From Streptomyces sp. LUP30 (GTDB taxonomy: Bacteria > Actinomycetota > Actinomycetes > Streptomycetales > Streptomycetaceae): a DNA stretch of 64,000 bases. Location: positions 10,800 to 74,799 of the forward strand of contig NZ_MJAJ01000023.1 of assembly GCF_001746365.1 (NCBI RefSeq), written 5' to 3'. A program made the position numbers and the translations under genes. Positions 41,919 to 51,484 of the stretch are shown here, one piece after another (positions within the stretch are counted from its first letter, which is position 1; every line of letters starts with the position of its first letter). The notes under the pieces are model-generated. The model searched no databases. It was not told the DNA's origin and saw only the letters and a program-made list of their open reading frames with translations.

Positions 41919-43433
41919 TCAGCCCTCGCTGACGCCCAGCTTCTCCAGGATCAGCTCCTTGACGCGGGCCGCGTCGGCCTGGCCGCGCGTGGCCTTCATC
42001 ACCGCGCCGACCAGGGCGCCGGCCGCCGCGACCTTGCCGCCGCGGATCTTGTCGGCGACGCCCGGGTTGCCCGCGATGGCCTCGTCGACGGCCGTGCCGA
42101 GCGCGGAGTCGTCGGAGACGACCTTCAGCCCGCGCTTGTCGACGACCTCGTCCGGGCCGCCCTCGCCCGCGAGGACGCCCTCGATGACCTGGCGGGCCAG
42201 CTTGTCGTTCAGATCGCCCTTGAGGACCAGCTCGGCGACCCGCGCGACCTGCGCCGGCGTGATGGCCAGCTCGTCGAGCGCGACGCCCGACTCGTTGGCG
42301 CTGCGGGCCAGTTCGCCCATCCACCACTTGCGGGCCGAGGCCGCGTCGGCCCCGGCGTCGATGGTGGCGACGATCAGGTCCAGCGCACCGGCGTTCAGGA
42401 TCGACTGCATGTCGGTGGCGGAGATGCCCCACTCGGCGACCAGCCGGTTGCGGCGGACCAGCGGCAGCTCCGGCAGTCCGGCGCGGATCTCCTCGACCCA
42501 CGCGCGCGACGGGGCGACCGGCACCAGGTCGGGCTCCGGGAAGTACCGGTAGTCCTCGGCCTCCTCCTTCACACGGCCCGAGGTCGTGGACCCGGTGTCC
42601 TCGTGGAAGTGGCGGGTCTCCTGGATGATCGTGCCGCCGCCGTTCAGCACGGCCGCGTGCCGCTGGATCTCGAAACGGGCCGCGCGCTCCACGGACCGCA
42701 GCGAGTTCACGTTCTTCGTCTCGGACCGCGTGCCGAACTTCTCCCGGCCGTGCGGGCGCAGCGACAGGTTCACGTCGCAGCGCATCTGGCCCATCTCCAT
42801 GCGGGCCTCGGAGACGCCGAGCGCCTTGATGACCTCGCGCAGCTCACGCACGTACGCCCGGGCGACCTCGGGAGCACGCTCGCCCGCGCCCTCGATCGGC
42901 TTGGTGACGATCTCGATGAGCGGGATGCCGGCGCGGTTGTAGTCCAGCAGCGAGTGGGACGCGCCGTGGATGCGGCCGGTGGCGCCGCCGACGTGGGTCG
43001 ACTTGCCGGTGTCCTCCTCCATGTGGGCGCGCTCGATCTGCACCCGGAAGGTCTCGCCGTCCTCCAGCTGCACGTCGAGGTAGCCGTCGAAGGCGATCGG
43101 CTCGTCGTACTGGGAGGTCTGGAAGTTCTTCGGCATGTCCGGATAGAAGTAGTTCTTCCGGGCGAAGCGGCACCACTCGGCGATCTCGCAGTTCAGCGCG
43201 AGACCGATCTTGATCGCCGACTCGATCCCGATCGCGTTGACGACCGGGAGCGCGCCGGGCATGCCGAGGCAGGTGGGACAGGTCTGCGTGTTGGCGTCCT
43301 GACCGAGCTCGGTCGAACAACCGCAGAACATCTTCGTCTTGGTGCCGAGTTCGACATGGACCTCGAGGCCCATGACGGGGTCGTACGACGCGAGTGCGTC
43401 CTCGTACGACACCAGGTCGGTCGTGGTGGTCAC
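41919..43433 (-). CDS. gatB: aspartyl/glutamyl-tRNA amidotransferase subunit B
   Basis: 504 residues, GTG at 43433. GatB binds misacylated Glu-tRNAGln or Asp-tRNAAsn and phosphorylates the aminoacyl group, using ATP and the ammonia delivered by GatA. Features: the N-terminal VMGLEVHVELGTKTKMFCGCS, CPTCLGMPGALPVVN, RKNYFYPDMPKNFQTSQYD, the zinc cysteines, RAGIPLIEIVTKP, and the C-terminal YqeY-like tRNA tail domain (about 400-504). It is the last of gatC-gatA-(small gene)-gatB, 15 bases after the small gene. Confidence 0.95.
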   Translation of the reverse strand: MTTTTDLVSYEDALASYDPVMGLEVHVELGTKTKMFCGCSTELGQDANTQTCPTCLGMPGALPVVNAIGIESAIKIGLALNCEIAEWCRFARKNYFYPDMPKNFQTSQYDEPIAFDGYLDVQLEDGETFRVQIERAHMEEDTGKSTHVGGATGRIHGASHSLLDYNRAGIPLIEIVTKPIEGAGERAPEVARAYVRELREVIKALGVSEARMEMGQMRCDVNLSLRPHGREKFGTRSETKNVNSLRSVERAARFEIQRHAAVLNGGGTIIQETRHFHEDTGSTTSGRVKEEAEDYRYFPEPDLVPVAPSRAWVEEIRAGLPELPLVRRNRLVAEWGISATDMQSILNAGALDLIVATIDAGADAASARKWWMGELARSANESGVALDELAITPAQVARVAELVLKGDLNDKLARQVIEGVLAGEGGPDEVVDKRGLKVVSDDSALGTAVDEAIAGNPGVADKIRGGKVAAAGALVGAVMKATRGQADAARVKELILEKLGVSEG

Positions 43434-43448
43434 GGTGAAACTTCCCTC

Positions 43449-43688
43449 TCAGCCCAGCAGGACGTCGTCGTCGCCCAGCCGCTTCAGCTCGCGGTACAGG
43501 ATGGCGAGGCCGGTGACGATGGCGACGGCGGACACGGTGGCGTCGATCAGGACCAGCGTGTCCTTCTCGGCACGGGCCTTCTTGAGCCGCTTGGCGACGC
43601 CGATCGCGCCGAACGCGGTCCCGGCGATGGACAGGTACGTACCGGACTTGGACTTCTTGAAGCCCTTGGCCTTGTTCAGTGCGCTCAC
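43449..43688 (-). CDS. small protein between gatA and gatB
   Basis: About 79 residues from GTG 43688, whose GTGA overlaps the gatA stop, a strong sign of coupling. The N-terminal half is basic (LNKAKGFKKSKSGTYLSIAGTAF, KRLKKARAEKD), followed by a hydrophobic stretch (LIDATVSAVAIVTGLAIL, about 45-62) that may be one membrane span, and a short acidic end. The function is unknown. Its conserved place within the gat operon, as I recall from other Streptomyces, suggests a link with translation or membrane assembly, but this is inference. Confidence 0.7.
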   Translation of the reverse strand: MSALNKAKGFKKSKSGTYLSIAGTAFGAIGVAKRLKKARAEKDTLVLIDATVSAVAIVTGLAILYRELKRLGDDDVLLG

Positions 43689-45187
43689 AGCGACGGAGCC
43701 TCCTCGAGAAGCGGGTGACCCCACCTTTCCACGAAGGCGGCCTCGACGGCGGCGCCGACCTTGTACAGACGGTCGTCCTTCATCGCCGGGGCGATGATCT
43801 GCAGCCCGACCGGGAGGTCGTCCTCCGGGGCCAGACCGCAGGGCAGCGACATGGCCGCGTTGCCCGCGAGGTTGGTCGGGATGGTGCACAGGTCGGCCAG
43901 GTACATCGCCATCGGGTCGTCGGCGCGCTCGCCGATCGCGAAGGCGGTGGTCGGGGTCGTCGGCGAGACGATCACGTCGACCTGCTCGAAGGCCTTCTCG
44001 AAGTCGCGCGTGATGAGCGTGCGGACCTTCTGCGCGGAGCCGTAGTAGGCGTCGTAGTAGCCGCTCGACAGGGCGTACGTGCCGAGCATGATGCGCCGCT
44101 TGACCTCGGGACCGAAGCCCGCCTCACGGGTGAGGGAGGTGACGTCCTCGGCGGAGCGGGTGCCGTCGTCGCCGACGCGCAGGCCGTAGCGCAGGCCGTC
44201 GAAACGGGCCAGGTTGGACGAGCACTCGGACGGCGCGATCAGGTAGTACGCCGGCAGGGCGAGGTCGAAGGACGGGCAGTCCAGCTCGACGATCTCCGCG
44301 CCCAGCTCCTTCAGCAGCGCGACGGACTCGTCGAACCGCTGGATGACGCCGGCCTGGTAGAACTCGCCGCGGAACTGCTTGACGACACCGACGCGCATGC
44401 CGTCGACGCTGCCGTTGCGGGCGGCCTCGACGACCGGCGGGACGGGCGCGTCGATGGACGTCGAGTCCAGCGGGTCGTGCCCGGCGATGACCTCGTGCAG
44501 CAGCGCGGCGTCCAGGACCGTGCGGGCGCAGGGGCCGCCCTGGTCGAGGGAGGACGAGAAGGCGACCATGCCGTACCGCGAGACCGCGCCGTACGTCGGC
44601 TTCACGCCGACCGTGCCGGTGACCGCGGCCGGCTGGCGGATGGAACCGCCGGTGTCCGTGCCGATGGCCAGCGGCGCCTGGAAGGACGCGAGGGCGGCGG
44701 AGGAGCCGCCGCCGGAGCCGCCGGGGATCTTGGTGAGGTCCCAGGGGTTGCCGGTCGGGCCGTAGGCGCTGTTCTCGGTGGAGGACCCCATGGCGAACTC
44801 GTCCATGTTGGTCTTGCCGAGGATGACCACGTCGGCGGCCTTCAGCCGCTTGGTGAGCGTCGCGTCGTACGGCGGGATCCAGCCCTCGAGGATCTTCGAG
44901 CCGACGGTCGTCGGGATGCCCTCGGTGGTGAAGATGTCCTTGAGGGCGAGCGGGACGCCGGCGAGGGGCCCGAGCTTCTCGCCGCGCTCCCGCTTCTCGT
45001 CGACGGCGCGGGCCTGCGCGAGGGCGCCCTCGCGGTCGACGTGCAGGAAGGCGTGGACCTTCTCGTCGACGGCCTCGATGCGCGCCAGGTGCGCCTCGGT
45101 GACCTGGACGGCCGTGAGCTCGCCGGAGGCGATCTTCGCGGCGGTCTCGGCGGCGGTGAGCTTGATGATGGTGACGTTGTCCGTCAT
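43685..45187 (-). CDS. gatA: aspartyl/glutamyl-tRNA amidotransferase subunit A
   Basis: 500 residues, ATG at 45187. GatA is the glutaminase of the complex and releases ammonia for GatB. The amidase-signature catalytic triad is visible: Lys in GVPLALKDIFTTEG, the Ser in GSGGGSSAALAS, and the Ser in GTDTGGSIRQPA. Also typical are PTYGAVSRYGMVAFSSSLDQGGP and NLARFDGLRYGLR. It begins 6 bases after the gatC stop. Confidence 0.95.
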   Translation of the reverse strand: MTDNVTIIKLTAAETAAKIASGELTAVQVTEAHLARIEAVDEKVHAFLHVDREGALAQARAVDEKRERGEKLGPLAGVPLALKDIFTTEGIPTTVGSKILEGWIPPYDATLTKRLKAADVVILGKTNMDEFAMGSSTENSAYGPTGNPWDLTKIPGGSGGGSSAALASFQAPLAIGTDTGGSIRQPAAVTGTVGVKPTYGAVSRYGMVAFSSSLDQGGPCARTVLDAALLHEVIAGHDPLDSTSIDAPVPPVVEAARNGSVDGMRVGVVKQFRGEFYQAGVIQRFDESVALLKELGAEIVELDCPSFDLALPAYYLIAPSECSSNLARFDGLRYGLRVGDDGTRSAEDVTSLTREAGFGPEVKRRIMLGTYALSSGYYDAYYGSAQKVRTLITRDFEKAFEQVDVIVSPTTPTTAFAIGERADDPMAMYLADLCTIPTNLAGNAAMSLPCGLAPEDDLPVGLQIIAPAMKDDRLYKVGAAVEAAFVERWGHPLLEEAPSL

Positions 45188-45192
45188 GGCGG

Positions 45193-45489
45193 TTAGTCCT
45201 CCCCCAGGATCTGCGGCACCTTGAAACGCTGCTGCTCCTGGGCCGGGGCGCCGGAGAGCGCCTGCTCGGGGGTGAGCGACGGACGGACCTCGTCCGCCCG
45301 CATGACGTTGGTCAGCGGGAGCGGGTGCGAGGTCGGCGGTACGTCTTGGTCGGCGACCTCGCTGACGCGGGCGACCGCGCCGATGATGTCGTCCAGCTGT
45401 CCCGCGAAGTGTTCGAGCTCTTCGGGCTTCAGCTCCAGACGCGCCAGCCGGGCGAGGTGGGCGACCTCCTCGCGCGTGATGCCAGGCAT
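45193..45489 (-). CDS. gatC: aspartyl/glutamyl-tRNA amidotransferase subunit C
   Basis: 98 residues, ATG at 45489. GatC is the small belt that holds GatA to GatB. The pattern MPGITREEVAHLARLARLEL, the central QLDDIIGAVARVSEVD-like segment and the Pro-rich loop PLPLTNVMRADEVRPSL are typical. It is the first gene of the gat operon. Confidence 0.95.
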   Translation of the reverse strand: MPGITREEVAHLARLARLELKPEELEHFAGQLDDIIGAVARVSEVADQDVPPTSHPLPLTNVMRADEVRPSLTPEQALSGAPAQEQQRFKVPQILGED

Positions 45490-45689
45490 GCAGCGTTCCT
45501 CTGGGGTGGAGTGAGTGAGTGTGTGCTTCCGCCCAATCCTAGGGTGCGGGGCGGCCTACCCGTGAAACGGTTCGGCTCGCCTCCCGGGTTCCCACCGGCG
45601 TTCCGCGGCTGCGGCGCCCTCGCCGGGCCTCGGCCCACGGGCGCCGGCGAACGGGTGAACGTGTGGGGCGAAGGGGGCGGAGGGGGCGG

Positions 45690-47936
45690 CTACTCGTCCG
45701 ACGCGGCCGCCGGGAGGGCCGCGGCGGGGCGCTGCCAGCCGCGTGAGCCGCGGGCCCGCAGCCAGGCCGTCGTCTCCTCGGGGGGCATCGCGGCGGCGAC
45801 CAGCCAGCCCTGGACCGCGTCGCAGCCCAGGTCGCGCAGACGTTCCCACGTCTCGTCGTCCTCGACGCCCTCGGCGACCACCAGCAGGCCCAGGGAGTGC
45901 GCGAGGTCGAGGGTGCAGCGCACGATCTCGGCGTCCTCGGGGTCCACGGCCAGCCGGGCCACGAACGAGCGGTCGATCTTCAGCTCGCTCACCGGCAGCC
46001 GGCGCAGATGGACCAGGGAGGAGTAGCCGGTGCCGAAGTCGTCCAGGGACATCTTGACTCCGTGGCCGGTCAGCGCGTTGAGGGTGTCGGCGGCGCGCTG
46101 CGGGTCCTCCAGGAGGACGTGCTCGGTTATCTCCAGTTGGAGCGCTCCCGCGGGCACTCCGTGCCGGGCGAGGCGGGCGGCGACGGATCCGGCGAACCCC
46201 GGTGTGTGGACGTCGCGGGGGGACACGTTCACCGCGACCGGCACGTACAGGCCCTGGGCCCGCCACCGGGCGACCTGGGCGAGCGCGGTGTCCAGCACGT
46301 ACTCCGTCAGATAGGGCATCAGCCCGGACGACTCGGCGATCGCTATGAACTCGTCCGGCGGCACCTTCCCGCGCTCCGGGTGCACCCAGCGGACCAGGGC
46401 CTCGAGTCCCGCCACCTGTCCGTCGAAGCGGACCTTCGGCTGGTAGTGCAGCTGTACCTCGTGCGCGTCGAGGGCGCGCCGCAGGTCGCCCAGCAGGCCG
46501 AGCCGGTCGGGGGTGTTGGAGTCGCGCTTGGACTCGTACACCTCGACTCCGGTGCGGTCCCGCTTGGCCTGGTACATCGCCACGTCGGCACGGCGCAACA
46601 GGCCCTCGGCGTCGAGGGCGTGGTCGGGGAAGACGGCGACCCCGGCGCTGGCCTCCAGCACGAGGGTGAGGCCGTCGAGGTCGAGCGGCGAGCTCAGGTC
46701 GGCGACCAGGGCGCGGGCGATCCGGCTCGCGGAGGTGGTGGAGTCCGCGACGGGCAGTAAGACGGCGAACTCGTCCCCGCCGAGCCGCGCGACCTCCGCC
46801 CCGCGCGGGAGGGCGACCCGCAGCCGGTCGGCTATCTGCAGCAACAGGCGGTCGCCGGCGAGATGGCCGAGGGTGTCGTTGACGGAGCGGAAGCGGTCGA
46901 GGTCGATCAGCATCAGTGCGGCCCGGGCGCCGATGCGTTCGGCGTCGTCCAGGGCGGTCCAGATGCGCTCCAGCAGCCACTGACGGTTGGGCAGCCCGGT
47001 GAGCGGGTCGCGCAGCTGCTCCTCGGCGCGGGCGCGCGCTATCCACAGGGTGGAGTCGAGGGCGATGAGCGGGATCGCGAACAGCGGCAGCAGTACGGGC
47101 TTGGCCAGGGCCACCACGCAGATCAGCGGGGCGATGCCCAGCAGGGCGACCGCCACCAGGCCCTGTCTGACCAGGGCGGTGCGGGCGACGGTGGGCAGTC
47201 CGCCGACGCGGGGGGCGTGGAGATACCAGAGCAGGACGCGGGTGACGGCGAGGTAGGCGACGGCCACCAGCATGACCTGGGGAGCGGTGTAGAGCGTCCA
47301 GGTGCCGGGGGCCCAGGGGCGCTCCACGGACGGTATCCGCCCGCAGGCGGCCAGCAGGAGCGCGCCCGCGCCGATGCCGAGGATGTCCACCGCGCCGTGC
47401 AGGACGCCCTGCCGCCAGCGGTGGCGCCGGGCTATGCCGACCAGCACGACGACGGTGAGGCTGACCAGGCCGGCGGGCACCCACCCGTACAGCAGCAGCA
47501 CGGCGAGGGTGAGGGCGGCGCCGGAGCCGGTGCCGCCCCACCAGCGGGCGCGGCCGAGCAGGACGAGATGTCCGACGACGACGCCGGCCAGGACGGCCAG
47601 CGCCCAGCCGGCCTCACCGGACGGGAAGAGCGCATGGCCGTCGGTGAAGGCGCGGTAGAACCCCGCGCCGAGGGCGAAGGCGGCCGCTCCGACGACGGTC
47701 GCGGGCAGTGCGGGCCAGGACAGATGCCGGTCGGACGCGGCGCCGCCGGGCAGACCGGGAGGCGGCTGGACGGAGGCACGCGCGTCCAGGGTGGAGTGCG
47801 GCTCGGTGTGCGGTACGTACGCCTCCGCCCCCGGACGTCCTTCGGAGCGCTCCGTCCACCAGCTCCCCCACCAGACGCCGGCGACCCGGCGTCGGCGCAC
47901 CGCCTCGCCCGGGGCGGCGCTCTCGGTCGGTTCCAT
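45690..47936 (-). CDS. rmdB: membrane GGDEF-EAL protein, cyclic-di-GMP phosphodiesterase (RmdB-like)
   Basis: About 748 residues from ATG 47936 (AGAGGG 9 bases upstream). About eight membrane spans (residues 70-300) precede GGDEF (about 320-480, RLGGDEFAVLLP intact) and EAL (about 500-740). The EAL domain is complete: GLEALVRWVHPERG, NVSPRDVHTPGF, LEITEHVLLEDP, MSLDDFGTGYSSLVHLR, LKIDRSFV and VAEGVED. The canonical RxxD inhibitory site is not seen. Its position beside ligA matches RmdB (SCO5495), known from memory to hydrolyse cyclic-di-GMP to pGpG in S. coelicolor. It should oppose the CdgE-like synthase of this window and delay or promote development. Confidence 0.87.
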   Translation of the reverse strand: MEPTESAAPGEAVRRRRVAGVWWGSWWTERSEGRPGAEAYVPHTEPHSTLDARASVQPPPGLPGGAASDRHLSWPALPATVVGAAAFALGAGFYRAFTDGHALFPSGEAGWALAVLAGVVVGHLVLLGRARWWGGTGSGAALTLAVLLLYGWVPAGLVSLTVVVLVGIARRHRWRQGVLHGAVDILGIGAGALLLAACGRIPSVERPWAPGTWTLYTAPQVMLVAVAYLAVTRVLLWYLHAPRVGGLPTVARTALVRQGLVAVALLGIAPLICVVALAKPVLLPLFAIPLIALDSTLWIARARAEEQLRDPLTGLPNRQWLLERIWTALDDAERIGARAALMLIDLDRFRSVNDTLGHLAGDRLLLQIADRLRVALPRGAEVARLGGDEFAVLLPVADSTTSASRIARALVADLSSPLDLDGLTLVLEASAGVAVFPDHALDAEGLLRRADVAMYQAKRDRTGVEVYESKRDSNTPDRLGLLGDLRRALDAHEVQLHYQPKVRFDGQVAGLEALVRWVHPERGKVPPDEFIAIAESSGLMPYLTEYVLDTALAQVARWRAQGLYVPVAVNVSPRDVHTPGFAGSVAARLARHGVPAGALQLEITEHVLLEDPQRAADTLNALTGHGVKMSLDDFGTGYSSLVHLRRLPVSELKIDRSFVARLAVDPEDAEIVRCTLDLAHSLGLLVVAEGVEDDETWERLRDLGCDAVQGWLVAAAMPPEETTAWLRARGSRGWQRPAAALPAAASDE

Positions 47937-48206
47937 TCCCGTCCCTCTCACAGCCGGCGGTGCCCACGCCACGCGGCCCGTTGCCCGACGATCCCCGGGC
48001 GGCGCCGCGTTGGAAAACCCTTCCTTCTGCCCGCCAGGAGCAGAAGGGCGCCCCGACCGCAGCTGGGCACGGCAGGCGCACGTCTCAACAGTAGGCCGCA
48101 GAAGGCTTCCACGGGCAGCGGTCGTCGACGGTTGCCCGAATGCGCCCCGGCCACCCGTATGCATCTGGTATGCGCCGATCGGGTGGCCTTCAACCGCCGC
48201 CGCGCG

Positions 48207-50399
48207 CTACTCCTCGATGGGCAGGGCCGCTTCGGAAGCCGCCTCGGGACCGTGTTCCAGCAGGACGGTGAAGCCGTCCTCGTTCAGAACCGGAACCTTG
48301 AGCTGCATCGCCTTGTCGTACTTCGATCCGGGGCTGTCACCCACAACGACGAAAGACGTCTTCTTCGAGACCGAACCGGTGACCTTCGCTCCGCGGCTCT
48401 GCAGGGCGTCCTTGGCGCCGTCCCGGGTGAAGTGCTCGAGGGTGCCCGTGACGACGACCGTGAGCCCTTCGAGGGGGCGCGGCCCTTCGTCCTCGGCGGA
48501 GCCCTCCTCCTCCATGCGGACGCCGGCCGCCTTCCACTTGCGCAGGATCTCCTGGTGCCACTCCTCGGCGAACCACTCCTTGAGGGAGGCGGCGATGATG
48601 GCGCCGACCCCGTCGGTGGCCGCCAGCTCCTCCTCGGTGGCCCGCTCGATGCGCTCGATCGAGCGGAATTCACGGGCCAGCGCCTCCGCCGCGACCGGTC
48701 CGACGTGACGGATCGACAGGCCGGTGAGGACGCGCGCCAGGGGGCGCTCCTTGGCGGCGGCGATGGTGTCGAGCATGGCGAGCGCGTTCTTCTTGGGCTC
48801 GCCCTGCTGGTTGGCGAAGACCGTGGCGATCTTCTCCTCGCCGGTCTTCGGATCCCGCTTGGGCAGTCCGCTGTCCTGGTCGAGCACATACGCCTTGATG
48901 GGCAGCAGCCGGTCGATGGTGAGGTCGAACAGGTCGCCCTCGTCGGCCAGCGGGGGGGTCTCCGGCTCCAGCGGCTTGGTGAGAGCGGCCGCGGCCACGT
49001 ACCCGAAGTGGTCGATGTCCAGTGCCTTGCGGCCGGCCAGGTAGAACAGGCGCTCGCGCAACTGGGCGGGGCAGGTGCGGGCGTTGGGGCAGCGCAGGTC
49101 GACGTCGCCCTCCTTCATCGGCCGCAGCGGTGTGCCGCACTCGGGGCACTCGGACGGCATCACGAACGCGCGCTCGGTGCCGTCGCGCAGGTCCGCCACC
49201 GGCCCGAGGATCTCCGGGATCACGTCACCGGCCTTGCGCAGCACCACGGTGTCGCCGATCAGGACCCCCTTGGCCTTGACGACGTCCTGGTTGTGCAGGG
49301 TGGCGAACTCGACCTCGGAGCCGGCCACCGTCACCGGCTCGACCTGGGCGTACGGCGTGACACGGCCGGTGCGGCCGACGCCCACCTTGATGTCGACGAG
49401 CCGGGTGTTGACCTCCTCCGGCGCGTACTTGTAGGCGATCGCCCACCGGGGCGCGCGGGCCGTGGAACCGAGCCGGCCCTGGAGCCGGATCTCGTCGAGT
49501 TTGACGACCACGCCGTCGATCTCGTGCTCCACCGAGTGCCGGTTCTCGCCGAAGTAGGCGATGAACTCCCGTACGCCGTCGAGGTCGTCGACCACCTTGT
49601 TGTGCCGGGAGGTGGGCAGCCCCCAGGTCTTGAGCAGGTCGTAGGCCTCGGAGAGACGCCCGAGGCCCTCGTAGCCCTCCAGCGCGCCGATGCCGTGCAC
49701 GACCATGTGCAGCGGACGGGACGCCGTGACGCGCGGATCCTTCTGGCGCAGGGAACCGGCCGCCGCGTTGCGCGGATTGGCGAAGGGCTTGTCGCCGGCC
49801 TCGACCAGCCGGGCGTTGAGCTCCTCGAACTTCTCCATCGGGAAGTAGACCTCGCCGCGGATCTCCACCAGGGACGGGACCCCGTCGCCCATGAGGCGCT
49901 CGGGGATCTCCGCGATGGTGCGCACGTTGGGCGTGATGTCCTCGCCCGTGCGGCCGTCGCCGCGGGTCGCCGCGCGCGTGAGCCGGCCGTTCTCGTACGT
50001 GAGGTTGACCGCCAGGCCGTCGACCTTGAGCTCGCACAGGAAGTGGTGGGGCAGGGAGCCGACGTCCTTGTGGACGCGTTCGGCCCAGGCGGCGAGCTCC
50101 AGGTCGTCGAAGGCGTTGTCCAGCGAGAGCATCCGCTCGCGGTGCTGCACGGCCGTGAACTCCGTCGCGTACGCGCCCGCGACCTTCTGGGTCGGCGAGT
50201 CGGGCGTGCGCAGCTCGGCGTACCGCTCCTCCAGCGCCTCCAGCGCGCGCAGGAGCCGGTCGAACTCCGCGTCGCTGATGACGGGAGCGTCCTTCACGTA
50301 GTACCGGAAGCGGTGCTCCTCGATCTGCTCAGCGAGCTGCGCGTGCTGCTCCCGTGCCTCCGAGGGCACCGTCGTCTCCGCTTGCCTGTCGCCGGCCAC
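48207..50399 (-). CDS. ligA: NAD-dependent DNA ligase
   Basis: 730 residues, usual for actinobacteria. LigA seals nicks in DNA replication and repair. Start GTG 50399 has GGGAGG 8 bases upstream. Domains: Ia (EHRFRYYVKDAPVISDAEFDRLL), adenylation with nucleophile Lys in FLCELKVDGLAVNLTYENG, TRGDGRTGEDITPNVRTI, FANPRNAAAGSLRQ, VVVKLDEI; OB fold (VGRTGRVTPYAQVEPV, GDTVVLRKAGDVIPEI); zinc finger (CPECGTPL, CPNARTCPAQL); helix-hairpin-helix repeats; and the BRCT domain (LEGLTVVVTGTLEHFTRDGAKDALQSRGAKVTGSVSKKTSFVVVG in part) at the end. It follows the MetE-like gene by 14 bases. Confidence 0.95.
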   Translation of the reverse strand: MAGDRQAETTVPSEAREQHAQLAEQIEEHRFRYYVKDAPVISDAEFDRLLRALEALEERYAELRTPDSPTQKVAGAYATEFTAVQHRERMLSLDNAFDDLELAAWAERVHKDVGSLPHHFLCELKVDGLAVNLTYENGRLTRAATRGDGRTGEDITPNVRTIAEIPERLMGDGVPSLVEIRGEVYFPMEKFEELNARLVEAGDKPFANPRNAAAGSLRQKDPRVTASRPLHMVVHGIGALEGYEGLGRLSEAYDLLKTWGLPTSRHNKVVDDLDGVREFIAYFGENRHSVEHEIDGVVVKLDEIRLQGRLGSTARAPRWAIAYKYAPEEVNTRLVDIKVGVGRTGRVTPYAQVEPVTVAGSEVEFATLHNQDVVKAKGVLIGDTVVLRKAGDVIPEILGPVADLRDGTERAFVMPSECPECGTPLRPMKEGDVDLRCPNARTCPAQLRERLFYLAGRKALDIDHFGYVAAAALTKPLEPETPPLADEGDLFDLTIDRLLPIKAYVLDQDSGLPKRDPKTGEEKIATVFANQQGEPKKNALAMLDTIAAAKERPLARVLTGLSIRHVGPVAAEALAREFRSIERIERATEEELAATDGVGAIIAASLKEWFAEEWHQEILRKWKAAGVRMEEEGSAEDEGPRPLEGLTVVVTGTLEHFTRDGAKDALQSRGAKVTGSVSKKTSFVVVGDSPGSKYDKAMQLKVPVLNEDGFTVLLEHGPEAASEAALPIEE

Positions 50400-50413
50400 C
50401 GTTTGTCCTCCCG

Positions 50414-51415
50414 TTACTCTGGGTTGTCCGCGAGGGATCTCGCCGCCCGGACGCAGTGGGCGAGGGCCTGGCGGGCGTACGCCGGAGAGGCCCCCGCGAG
50501 TCCGCACGACGGCGTGAGGGTGACCGCCTCCGCGAGCAGCCCCGGTCGCAGCCCCAGCCTGCGCCACAACGTCCTGACACCCCTGACGCTACCGGCAGGG
50601 TCTGACAATGGGGCGTCCGCGCCGGGCACGACACCGACGAAGAGCCGGGTTCCCGCCTCGACCGCTTCACCGATCGTGTCGTCGTCACGCTCGGTGAGAA
50701 GCGAGAAGTCGAAGGAGACCGCCGCCGCCCCCGCCCGGCGCAAGAGGGCGAAAGGGACGTCCGGTGCGCACGAGTGGACCACGACGGGCCCGTCGTCGTG
50801 CACCCCCATGACGTCCCGGAGCGCGGCCTCCACGAGCTGCCGGTCGACGGCCCGGTGGGTGTGGTAGCCGCTGGCGGTGCGCACCTCACCGCGCAGGACG
50901 GCGGTGAGGGACGGTTCGTCGAGCTGAAGCACGACCTGGGCGCCCGGCAGACGCCGCCGCACCTCCTCGAGGTGCAGGCGCAGGCCCTCGCCGAGGGAAC
51001 CGGCGAGGTCGCGGCGGGCTCCGTGGTCGGAGAGCACCGACTGACCGTTCTTCAGCTCCAGTGCGGCGGCAAGGGTCCACGGCCCGACGGCCTGCACCTT
51101 CACCTGGCCCTCGTAGCCCTGGGTGAACTCCTCCAGCGCGTCCAGGTCCTCGCCCAGCCAGGACCGGGCCCGCTTGGTGTCCCGGCCCGGCCGGTCGCCG
51201 ATCCGCCACCCGCTGGGCTCCACGCGCGCGTACAGCTCGACGAGCATCCCCGCGGTACGGCCGATCATGTCCGCGCCGGGGCCGCGGGCCGGCAGCTCGG
51301 CGAGGAACGGGAAGTCCTCGAAGGACCCGGTGGCGGCCTTGGCGGCTTCGCGGGCGTCACCGCCCGGCAGGGAGCCGACACCGGTGGCGGGACCAAAACT
51401 GAAGTGTGCGTTCAC
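50414..51415 (-). CDS. short MetE-like methionine synthase (core-type)
   Basis: 333 residues, start GTG 51415. It corresponds to the C-terminal catalytic half of cobalamin-independent methionine synthase: GVGSLPGGDAREAAKAA, VKVQAVGPWTLAAALEL, QVVLQLDEPSLTAVL, VVVHSCAPDVPFALLRRAG, LTPSCGLAGASPAYARQAL. The zinc-ligand positions (His and Cys in HSC and PSCGL) are present. It lacks the N-terminal folate-binding half of MetE, so the methyl donor may differ, as suggested for core-MetE proteins of archaea and some bacteria. It may share a promoter with ligA. Confidence 0.8.
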   Translation of the reverse strand: MNAHFSFGPATGVGSLPGGDAREAAKAATGSFEDFPFLAELPARGPGADMIGRTAGMLVELYARVEPSGWRIGDRPGRDTKRARSWLGEDLDALEEFTQGYEGQVKVQAVGPWTLAAALELKNGQSVLSDHGARRDLAGSLGEGLRLHLEEVRRRLPGAQVVLQLDEPSLTAVLRGEVRTASGYHTHRAVDRQLVEAALRDVMGVHDDGPVVVHSCAPDVPFALLRRAGAAAVSFDFSLLTERDDDTIGEAVEAGTRLFVGVVPGADAPLSDPAGSVRGVRTLWRRLGLRPGLLAEAVTLTPSCGLAGASPAYARQALAHCVRAARSLADNPE

Positions 51416-51484
51416 AGGTGAAGCCTACGTAGCCGGGCGGGCGCGGCCCTCCCCCGGAGCCGGCCCTCGTCCGCGACGCCGGCC

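Noticed and set aside
42844..43320. Minus-strand Arg-rich frame within gatB
   Set aside because: Out-of-frame shadow of gatB, whose own frame carries the full family motifs.
47937..48164. Upstream extension of the RmdB-like protein
   Set aside because: The frame is open, but ATG 47936 has the good ribosome binding site, and the extra residues look like non-coding composition.
46863..50867. Plus-strand frame of more than 1,300 codons
   Set aside because: Antisense to rmdB and ligA, which both show full catalytic motifs; shadow of strong codon bias.
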